A stretch of DNA of 64,000 bases, from positions 310,001-374,000 of the forward strand of contig VUYT01000017.1 of NCBI GenBank assembly GCA_008802785.1, in the 5' to 3' direction. The stretch is from Symmetrospora coprosmae (lineage: Eukaryota; Basidiomycota; Cystobasidiomycetes; Symmetrosporaceae). Position numbers and translations under genes: made by a program. The notes below the pieces were generated by a model. It did not search any database, was not told the DNA's origin, and worked only from the letters and a program-made list of their open reading frames with translations. Shown here piece after piece: positions 55,789 to 64,000 of the stretch (its first letter is position 1; each line of letters begins with the position of its first letter).

Positions 55789-56466
55789 AAGCGAATGAAG
55801 CAGTAACCATGCAATCTAGAAGGCAGTCTGGTCTTTGAAGGGTCCTACATACAGCTTGTTGTTACATCACCTCGCATCTCGACTGCAACCTCGTCGTTCG
55901 CGTGCATGGATGTAGGCTTCCCTCCTCCTCTTCTTCTCCTTCCTCCGTGATTCTCTGCTGTTTGGCCATTGGCTTCCTCCGTCAAGTCGCCGTCGCCGTC
56001 GCCACCGCGGAGGTGGATGCTCATCCACAACGTCACTTTCCCTCTTCCCCTTCACCCTCCTCTTCCCTTTCCTTCCCTCTTCCTATTCTGTCTCTCCCTT
56101 CTTTCTTTCCTTCCTTCCTTCCTTCCTTCCTTCCTTCCTTCCTTCCTTCCTTCCTTCCTTCCTTCCTTCCTTCCTTCCTTCCTTCCTTCCTTCCTNNNNN
56201 NNNNNNNNNNNNNNNNNNNNNNNNNNNNNNNNNNNNNNNNNNNNNNNNNNNNNNNNNNNNNNNNNNNNNNNNNNNNNNNNNNNNNNNNNNNNNNNTTCCT
56301 TCCTTCCTTCCTTCCTTCCTTCCTTCCTTCCTTCCTTCCTTCCTTCCTTCCTTCCTTCCTTCCTTCCTTCCTCCCTTGCTTGCTTCCTCAACCGTTCGCA
56401 GACGCATCTCCGATCCCTTCTTTCCCCCTCTCCTCAAGCTTACGCCTCTTTCCGCCACATCCCACT
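55789..56466. repeat. TTCC microsatellite with assembly gap
   Basis: A pyrimidine-rich region precedes a pure TTCC tetranucleotide array (56101-56195), 100 Ns (56196-56295) and more TTCC (56296-56371). The 100-N block is the conventional size for a gap of unknown length, so the true array length is unknown. Frames reading Pro-Ser-Phe-Leu through it are artefacts. Confidence 0.95.
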
Positions 56467-57006
56467 ATGTCGTCCTTCTTTGTCCCACGAAAGCCACTGC
56501 GCAAGCCAGAGCCGTACCCAGTGTCCTCCGCTGCACCGACGATCCCCAAGGCGTGAGTCGCTCGTACCACAACTCCCCCCTCGACGCACTGGCTGTCGCC
56601 TAGCATTTCCCATGCGGTCCCTGGCCTCCTAATGTTACGCCGCTCTCCTGCCTCGACTCTACTCCTTTCTTCTATCGCCAGCCGCTTCGTGACGAGGATC
56701 ATCTTCGTCCCTACCTCGAAAGGCCCTTACAAGCATCTCAAGCGCACTGACTCCCAGGAAGCGCCCTCTGAAGCCTCTTCCTCGTGCACGTCCGCCGCAT
56801 CATCGTCGTCAACTCCTTTGTCTAGCGGCTCGCCCGAGGCGGGCATAGAGCAAGTTGCTGCCTCATCGGTCGAGCTCGGCCCTTCACACTTCCAATCCTC
56901 GAGCAAAACAGATCCTGACACCAAGGGACGTGCTTCTGCCGTGGCGAGCGCGCACTCTTCCGAATCCACCTTTGCGAACGCAAAGCCGGCGTCCTCCTCT
57001 TCCTGA
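56467..57006 (+). CDS. small Ser-rich protein with FVTRI-type module, unknown function
   Basis: Two exons (56467-56552, 56682-57006) encode 136 residues. The start is basic and Pro-rich (SSFFVPRKPLRKPEPYPV). The second exon opens with a compact motif RFVTRIIFVPTSKGPYKHLK and the rest is a low-complexity Ser/Ala/Glu-rich tail. No signal peptide or membrane helix is present. The motif resembles KFVTRIVKVPVDKYAHMK, coded right after a splice acceptor in the zinc-finger gene at the right end (63786-63846). I do not recognise the family. The TTCC microsatellite lies about 90 bp upstream, in the promoter or leader. Confidence 0.6.
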
Positions 57007-57389
57007 GCAGAGGGCACAGTCATGAATCAGCAGCAGCACCGCAAAAGGTACATCCAACCTCTGACAGCATCAGAGAATCTCGTCATCATCGGTACATTGG
57101 CTGATCTACGCAAACTCACAGAACTACCGGACACCCAAACGCTTTCACCTACTCCCGCACTCTCTACGAAGCTCCTGGAAGTCCGAGCATCCGCATGTAG
57201 CCCTCTTTACACTTCCGCTTCATCCCTACATGTCAGTCGCATCAACAATCTCCAGCTTTACACCTTCCGAATATCCTGTAGCTTTGCCTGCCCGCGAATG
57301 CCTGAAAGGAGCAATCGTCCGTCCGTGCCACCACTTCTCCCTTTCCTGCTAGAGACAGTAACAACTAGAATGTACACCCGCTGTACACC
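57007..57389. other. convergent intergenic spacer
   Basis: Between the small Ser-rich gene and the 3' end of the methyltransferase gene. No supported gene. Confidence 0.5.
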
Positions 57390-60300
57390 CTACTGAACGT
57401 CTTCCTCCTTGATGGGTCTGCAGAAGAAGATCTTGCTCCGGCCGCCAGACGAATTGTCCACCTTCTCTGTCCTCCATCCCGCCTTCTCCAGCAGTAATAC
57501 GAGCTCGATGATGGTCCTCTTCCGCCCGTTCCCGCTCAGGAGGCACGCAACGTCCAGGAGATGCTGCACGCGGTCAGCGTTGTGCGACGTGTCGTCGATG
57601 ACATCTTCGAGGGAGGCCAGCATCGCAGGGCTCAGGAACGACAAGTCCGACGGCAGCTCGTCGTCCGAAGTCGACTCTTCGACAAATAGCCGCGAGCTGT
57701 TGAATGCGGACGCTCGAGCTTTCTTCAGGATTGTGAGCACTTCGGCGTCGCCCCAGTGGACCCTGCAAGCCAAGTATGAGCGAGACGGTTCACGAGATCG
57801 AAAACGCTGTAGCAGCTTACAGGTGGTTCCGTAGAAGATAGGTCGATCCGCGAGGGTACTTTTGCGGTCCGAGGAGGTCGTGCGGATGGAATGTGACGGC
57901 TTTGGTGATGATGGATCTCGGAGCTTGCCGATACCACATCTGCGCAGCGCGCGAGCGTAGGTCTATCAGCGTCTGCGTGCGCAGCTTGTGGGATATAGCG
58001 GTACCCACGTCTTTGGCCAACTCCATTGTCTCGGGCTTGTCGTGCAGCTCTATGCGCAAGTGTGGGTAGGCTTTCGCAACACCGAGCAAGTCCCTTCCCA
58101 GACCTGAGCCAAGATCGACAACGAGGCCGTTTCCGAGCGACTTGAGCACTGCGAGCGGGCGGGTATGCAAATCCATTAGCTCGGGCGCCTGTTCTTCTGC
58201 AAACACCGGCCACCCACCATTGATCAAGTTCGGAGGATCTCCCAGGTACGAGGCGCACTTGCGCGCATTGAGCTGCCGATACAGCAAGGCAGATGCCTCG
58301 TCTTGGTCTGCTGCCGCGATCTGCTGCACCGGCTGCCCTTTCATCCGTTCTTCGATCTGTCCAGCAGAATGCCAGGTGTAGTCGGTTCTGGCGCGATTTC
58401 GCTCATGCGGTCAGCTTCCGTCGGTCACTGCGCCCGAGGAAGCTTCCACTCACGCGTGCGAAATCATGCTGCGTAGCTCGACTCGAGGGTTGTCCGGCCC
58501 TTCGGTGCTATGTGAATAGGCCAAGGTGAGCTACAGAGCGATCATTGGAGTGCTCGGAATGCGCGTACGGAGGATCGGCCAACACCTTGGAAAGCGGTTC
58601 CTTCGAGTCGAGGCGGAGGGAGACGCGGTTATTTGCGAACCATTGCGAGCCGGCGCCCATCTCGAGGAAGATGTTGTGTGCGGCTAGCAGACGCATGATG
58701 CGAACTGGTGCAGGCACAGCAGCGAACGTCAGCAACTTGGCTTATTACCGCGACTAAGTACCGGATAGCATTGCTCACGCAAGAAGTGTGGATCCATTCC
58801 AACTCGTTCTGCCAGCTTGACGATGTGCATCCCTTTGGTCGGGCCTTCTTCTCTCAATACTTCCACGACGTGCGCTTCCGTCGTCACCTTCAATGCGGCG
58901 GAGAGCTCGAACTGTTATGAGCGCACAAGAACGTAATCAGCTGGCCATTACTCTGCAGTAAATGCACTCCTAGCGGGACCCACAGCGTATGCGGCTTCCG
59001 CGCAGGTAACTTCCGGACGCTGCACGATTCCCACTAGTTGATGGCAGGCCTCGATGCAGACCTCGACAGCTTTGTACACCTGTGAATGGAGTGGACGTAC
59101 TCAGCTTACATTCTTCAGCTTGTTAGGGCCGAGCGCGGATTCACCTCATTCGTGACCCGCAACTCCCTCTGCTCCTTCGCATACTTGGACTTTGGCAGTC
59201 CTGGATCATCGATATCCGGCACGGGGATTCCCTGCTCTGCGTATGCCCGATCGATAATCCTCGCCGAGCCAGCAATGAGGCCCGCAAGGATGGCCAAGCT
59301 CGTCGGCGGCGGTTTGTTGCCGTACTCTGCAAAACTCGACAGCCGTTTCCGCCCCGCCTCCTTCTTGCCTTTCTCTGTATGCGAGTAGAAGCGCTCGCGT
59401 CTGGTCTCGCTCTCGCTCCTGCTGCTCCCGTTGCGACGATACGTCGGACGTTCTACAGGCTCGTCACCCTCGAATCCAGGGCTCGTTGGGTGCTGACGGT
59501 CCCGCGAGGCGCCGAATGAGGACAACGACGACGTGCGGCGGTACGTCCTCCCGCGACCCGATACGGCGTACGGTCCTGGGTCGTAATCCTCGTCCTCGCC
59601 TGACGAGTAGCCCAGAGCATCGAGAGATGGGAAAGTGAGCTCAAGTGCGGAGAGTCGTTTGGGCGAGGCAGGGGCATTGAGGCTCATGAACGACTGGGGG
59701 GGCCGGACGTGGTAGATTCATATCAGCAAAGGGCGCAGCCGTGTAGCACGTCTGCAGTAGTCTGAACTGCGGCTCACTTGCAGACCAATGGCTAAGGAGA
59801 GGCAGAAGTTTGAGACGAATGCATTAGCTGGAGTTCGTTCAACTCGCATCGGGGCGAAGAAGCAGACTTACGACCCAGCAGAGCCTCGTTGAAGAAGCCA
59901 GGAGAGTCCGGTACACTGCCTCCCGGTCCAGATAGGCCAGGGCTGTCCCTGAAGCTTGAGCCGAGCTCGTACTTAGCGAGTCCTGGAGACAAGGTGGTGG
60001 CGTCCGCCGTCGAAGTGGAAGCTGAGCCCGACGTTGATGAGCGCTTGAGCGCGCTCCCAATAAATGTGTCGTACGTGCCATAGCCGTATTCTCCTGCTCC
60101 AGCATTCAGCACGTTCACTGGTGTCGGTGCCTTGAGGATGCTCTTTGACGTTGACGCTGACGGGTTCTGTCGCGGTGACTGCTGCGTCTGCTGGGCGAAC
60201 GACGCCGACACGCCCGCTGCGAGGTTGATTGGGATGGGCCTCACAGCTGAGCTAGACCCGGATACGGACACCTGCGGCGTCATCTGGCCGCTGTTGGTCG

Positions 60301-60454
60301 CCGAGCTGTCGCCGCTGCCATCCTCCCGCTGATCCTCCAGATCGTCGTCGTCGAGCACAATGGCCGACTCGCCGCCATTCTGCGAGCTGTTCCTCCTGTA
60401 CGATATCGCCCTGTCGGCCTCGAGCTGCAGCTTGCGGCGCAGAGGGTGCTCCAT
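57390..60454 (-). CDS. SAM-dependent O-methyltransferase with long disordered N-terminal extension
   Basis: Nine exons (59872-60454, 59778-59791, 59145-59693, 58984-59079, 58779-58911, 58569-58704, 58454-58507, 57821-58387, 57390-57762) join in phase to 834 residues. The C-terminal about 480 residues are a fungal family-2 O-methyltransferase: the dimerisation region LAILAGLIAGSARIIDRAYAEQG, winged helix AALKVTTEAHVVEVLREEGP, RIMRLLAAHNIF and FANNRVSLRL, SAM-binding VVDLGSGLGRDLLGVAKAYP, and catalytic His in NHLVHWGDAE. The first about 330 residues are a Ser/Gly/Thr-rich extension with acidic patches, absent from usual members of about 400-450 residues. A 14 nt exon links the two parts. The small-molecule substrate (polyketide or flavonoid-like) cannot be deduced; no other secondary-metabolite genes are adjacent. 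Confidence 0.85.
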
Positions 60455-60662
60455 CGTCAGTAAGTGTCTGCTTGCGCGAATGGGTGGGACGGAGAAGGAG
60501 GGACGTCGAGCAGCCAGCCAGGCACTAATAATGGGGTAAGCACCCGGTTAACCCACGTTCCTAATCAGTCGCAAAATAGGGGTAGACTTCGGATCACCTC
60601 CGATTAGAAAGTCAACCATTGTCAGATTGGAACGGGTACCCCCTGACACGCTCCCGCACTCG
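60455..60662. promoter_or_regulatory. divergent promoter, methyltransferase / palmitoyltransferase
   Basis: 208 bp between the two ATGs. Nothing else seen. Confidence 0.55.
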
Positions 60663-62123
60663 ATGACCCAGCTCGAGAGCGACACTAGCAAGAGCGTCCA
60701 AGATGGCCTTGCGAACACTTCTTCGGACATTTCCGATAGCGCGCTCGCGATTGCGGAGCCAGTTCTGGACGTCCTTGAGGCCACGCATGCCATAGCCACC
60801 GCCTCCGGGTCCGAAGATGGGGAAACGTCATCTGACAGCGGGGACAGCGAAGACAGAGAAGACCCACCTGTCCGCATCCATGTCAACTCACGCTGGAGGT
60901 TCGACTATATCCTTGGACAGATCGTCCCCCTCCTTCTGCTGGCCTTCATCGGGGGAGGGGGATACCTCATGAACATCACTCTGCGTGAGCTCAACGTTTC
61001 TGACGGATCATCAGATCATCTCCTCTGACAGTTAGCTTTGTGTCTATAGGCCCATACATCGAAAGATCGTTTACCGCACCGGCCCAGTTCTACACCTATC
61101 TCGCCACCTTCGACATCCTCCTCTGCCTTTTGATCTTTCTCTTCTCTCTTATCTACCTTTCGCCGGCCAACCACTCTGCACCTCCGTCCGCTGAAGCCCA
61201 AGCAACTCAACGTGCCGATAGGTCCGTCCCGCAGGAGTGCGGCCCGATTGCACACTGCTGGCAGGACGCCTGCAACGGCCGGCCCATGCCTCCGCTTACG
61301 CGCCACTGCCGCATCTGCCGCGTGTGCAGGGTCCGCTTCGACCATTGCTGCCCCTGGTTTGGGACATGCATAGCACGCGACACTATGAAGCGCTTTGTGC
61401 TGTTCCTCGGCAGCGTCCCCGTCACCATCGGGACTGGCTTATGGGCCGTCGCGCCTATTGCGAACACCCATAGAAAGCTCGTCATGGATCAGCTGTGGGA
61501 TAGTACATCACTGCACGAGATCTGGTGGAGTAGATGGTATACGTGGCTGGGTGGCCCCTTCTTTCGCTGGGGCGTTGGGCTCATCCTTTGCTACTGGAAG
61601 TACGATCGAAGCGAAGACCAAGCTCTCACTGTGCCGCCGGTCTCGCTCACACCCATCCTCTACACCGCATTGGGATCCATTCTCGCCCTTTTCTGCATCG
61701 CCTTGATGTGGGTCTCCGTCGGCGGCGTCTTGCGGGGCGAGAGCGCGGTCGACGCTATCCGCCAGCATAACGTCAAGATGGGACGCAGACGCTTGGAAAG
61801 ACGCGTGTGGCTGCCCGGTGCTTCACAAGAGGTCGAGGTACCACCAGATATGAAGCTGTATCACCTTGGAGCAGCCGTTAATTGGAGGGACGCCTTTGGA
61901 GAGGGTGTTCTGCAGTGGATGAGTGAGTCTGCCAGCAGTGCCGGGACATGCTTGGGCTGACGCTCTTTCGCTAGATCCGTTTCACCTGCCGGACCGGAAC
62001 AACTGGTACGACGCATGCGAGATCAGCGCAGTAGCTGTGGCAGAGCTTGGGAGAGCCAGGAGGCGACACGAAATTGATGCATTGCAGCGAGATGTAAGGG
62101 AGTGGAACAGTCACAACGGATAA
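60663..62123 (+). CDS. DHHC-family protein S-palmitoyltransferase with DHCC active site
   Basis: Three exons (60663-60984, 61050-61922, 61975-62123) encode 447 residues. Four membrane helices are visible: YILGQIVPLLLLAFIGGGGY, FYTYLATFDILLCLLIFLF, FVLFLGSVPVTIGTGLWAVA and ILYTALGSILALFCIALMWV. Between helices 2 and 3 lies the cysteine-rich domain, PPLTRHCRICRVCRVRFDHC continuing CPWFGTC. The catalytic tetrad reads Asp-His-Cys-Cys (61340-61351) instead of DHHC: the acylated Cys and its partner His are present, and the zinc-binding second His is a Cys. The C-terminus has the family NPFHLPDRNNWYDAC block, equivalent to the NPFDxGxxxNW motif of Pfa enzymes. The acidic N-tail is long. Substrates unknown; a Pfa4/Pfa5-type enzyme is my guess. 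Confidence 0.9.
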
Positions 62124-63846
62124 GATGTAGCTACACCGAGAGTTTGCGGTGCGTGAGACGCGGGAGCGAGGAACAGCTGCTTGAGTATAGGCTACAGTAG
62201 AAGTGAGAATGACGGACTGGCATGCGCGGCACAAAAATGGGAGACAAACGATAGGGTAGAAGCTGAAATGCAAGGCAGACGGCGAAAGAGACTTGTCGAG
62301 ACCGAAGATGACCGTGTGTAGATGAGACCGAAGAAGGTGGAAAGCTGCGACTGAGTTGCGGAAGATGCGGAAGACTGAGACTGGCGCGCTTTGGCGTGCG
62401 GATGTGAGGCAAGGCCGCGCTGACTTGAGGTGCGGACGAGATGCGAGGCAGTGCGCTGAGTACTTGGCTGGGCTGTAGATGTGCGTGACGTGCGTCTTGG
62501 AGGCCTGGTCAAAGGTCGGCTTGGTACGGACAACGAGCTCGTTGGTGAATGTCACCGGATAGTAGAAATATGCGAGGTAGTAGTCCTGCTCGAGGTCGTC
62601 GGCGTCCTCGAGGAAATCCTCGAGCCACTTGATGATTCCTTCGATTCGTTGAGCTATGGTGGGCCCGGCGACAGATCGTTTGTCGACGCTGTACGGATCG
62701 GGATTGAAGCGAACGAAGATGAGGGTAGAATCGGTGAAGTGAGAGGAGGCATACAATCGGCGGCCCCGCAACGAATCATCGGTCCTCCTGCTTCTCTCCC
62801 CCGTCGAGTGGAAGTATTCGTCACATTCGATCATGATGCGGACATGCTGCGGCTTGGCGATGTTCCGCAGCGAAAGGAGCTCGAAGTCGACTCGGATGTT
62901 GCTGAGGTTGTCATCGTCTCCATGAGGCGGGACAACGAAACGGACTTGGGTGTCGTACGTGACGCCCAAATCATCGAGTGCGGCATCGACTGAGCCCTCT
63001 CGGGTGCCTGCTCGGAGGTCGAGAGCGCCGCACCAGTGCTTCAGGGCTGCCTTGGGTCCTGGACTGACGTATCCGCAGGTATCGCAGGTGACCTGTCGTG
63101 ACAGGTAGAGGGGATGGTCGCGACATACCTCCCGCTTGTGGGCTTGGAGATAGCCGATGCCAACCTTGGCGAAGCAGACGTCGCAGTAGGCAGGCTGGCC
63201 GCAAGTCTGCTGGTGATACACCCACTGGCTGGCCCCGAAGTCCTCGTCGCAGTTGTCACAGTGGTGGATGAGAGGATTGCGCGTGCAGCTCCGCTCCTCG
63301 TGCGTCCTGATACGATTCCTGGCGACAGAGGGTCGGCGGCCCCATGTCTCGAATGTGCAGTCGTCAAATTGGCAGGCCAACTTGTTGGGCTTGGGCATGT
63401 CGGCATGGAGGACGGGGTCGTAGTCTTTCGAAATGGTGGAAGTAGGCAGCGGATCGAGATATGGACAGTAGTCCATATGCTGCATTGCGTCGTTGCGACC
63501 GCTCGCCTTGTTGGAGGTACGAGGTCCGCCGGCTTTGTCGTTGGCGGTCTTGGTCTTGTAGTATTCCTCGATGGTCCAAGGGCAGCCTGCACGAACGGCG
63601 CCGCAGACCCACTTGCCCTTGACGAACTGCGGAGACTGGGAGATCTTGACGTTGGGAATGATGGTGATTCCCTTGAACTTGTCGTGAGTTCCGATGGGGA
63701 AGATATCCGCGGGGGACGAGCCGTACGACATGGTCGAAAATGTCGAGGAGGATGAAGAGGACCTGTCACGAGCGGGCTCGAGCTTTTCCCCTTTCATGTG
63801 GGCGTACTTGTCGACAGGGACCTTGACGATCCTTGTGACGAATTTA
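61971..63846 (-). CDS. C2HC zinc-finger protein with nuclease-like ExDE..H / RFNPD domain, 5' end outside window
   Basis: An exon starts after a CTGCAG acceptor at 63847 and is open to 61971. Upstream exon(s) lie beyond base 64000. From the first Met in the exon (63797), residues 142-256 contain four Cys/His knuckles: CQFDDC, CDNCDEDFGASQWVYHQQTC, CDVCFAKV...HKREVC and CDTCGYVS...HWC. Residues about 318-370 read VRIMIECDEYFHS ... LIFVRFNPDPYSVD, a pattern I know from PD-(D/E)xK-like nuclease domains in protists and large DNA viruses (E-x-D-E-x2-H, then a beta strand and RFNPDxY). Family-like sequence ends near 62466; the open tail to 61971 overlaps the palmitoyltransferase 3' exon on the other strand and is probably not coding. 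A splice site near 62465 is possible. Function is unknown. Confidence 0.65.
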
Positions 63847-64000
63847 CTGCAGCGAGTGAAGGAGGGGAAGGAAGCAGAGGCAGGAAGGGAGGGGAGGGGA
63901 AGAGGAGGGAGGAAAGAAAGGCGGCAGGAGCAGGAACAGGAGCGACATTAGTGACATCAAGGAGCCACGGAGAGCAGGACAGATGAAGCAGAGGCGCTCA
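63847..64000 (-). other. pyrimidine-rich intron 3' part of the zinc-finger gene
   Basis: On the gene strand this is a long CT tract ending in TCGCTGCAG, which is a strong acceptor. The donor and first exon are not in the window. Confidence 0.6.

Noticed and set aside
55902-56603. Long open frames through the TTCC array and N block
   Set aside because: A tetranucleotide repeat is open in several frames. The peptides are pure repeat and include unknown bases.
1-64000. Search for transposons, LTR-type elements, rRNA and CRISPR arrays
   Set aside because: No transposase, integrase or reverse transcriptase motifs, terminal repeats, rRNA blocks or spacer-repeat arrays were seen. Repeats present are simple microsatellites.

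Overview
The window is nuclear DNA of a GC-rich, intron-dense fungus, most likely a basidiomycete. The signs are split genes (up to 11 exons) with mostly 50-180 bp GT-AG introns, CAP59/CMT1-type (GT69) and CAP10-type (GT90) glycosyltransferases, fungal-only families (Rad7, Pcl cyclin, Lcl3, Met22) and long pyrimidine-rich leaders. A smut relative (Ustilaginomycotina, Exobasidiomycete-like because of the intron density) is my guess, not something the sequence proves. There is one 100-N assembly gap. I saw no retroelement, DNA transposon, rRNA, CRISPR array or convincing tRNA.

Layout. 1-9.7 kb: 5' end of a zinc-type dehydrogenase (-), a Med9-like small protein (+), a 2H cyclic phosphodiesterase (+), RAD7 (-), the ribosome-assembly WD40 protein Rsa4/Notchless (-), and a two-TM GNAT-like protein (-). 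9.7-16.6 kb: Pcl-type cyclin, a large C2H2 protein and the mitochondrial ferredoxin YAH1 (all +). 16.9-26.3 kb: a same-strand cluster of two tandemly duplicated GT69 enzymes and one GT90 enzyme, all single-pass type II membrane proteins, which looks like a capsule or cell-wall glycan cluster. 26.8-32.7 kb: a six-exon secreted protein, an F-box protein, an EF-hand-like protein (-) and PI synthase PIS1 (-). 32.9-41.4 kb: mitochondrial Lon protease, a glutathione peroxidase with a possible mitochondrial isoform (-), and the vitamin B6 pair PDX1/SNZ and PDX2/SNO (+). 42-48.3 kb: a divergent protein-kinase-like gene, an unidentified minus-strand locus, GPI transamidase subunit GAA1 and MET22/HAL2 (-). 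49-55.8 kb: a small cysteine-rich secreted protein, Lcl3 nuclease (-) and the second-largest RNA polymerase III subunit. 55.8-64 kb: a TTCC microsatellite holding the gap, a small Ser-rich protein, an O-methyltransferase with a long disordered N-terminus (-), a DHHC-type palmitoyltransferase with a DHCC active site, and the 3' part of a zinc-finger protein carrying a nuclease-like ExDE..H / RFNPD module (-).

Exon-intron models were built by hand from splice consensus, reading phase and family knowledge. For nearly all genes the summed exon length is a multiple of three and gives an unbroken protein. Most of the window is housekeeping. The accessory-looking parts are the GT69-GT69-GT90 cluster with its secreted neighbour, the zinc-finger nuclease-like gene, and a short FVTRI-type module shared by that gene and the small gene at 56.5 kb.
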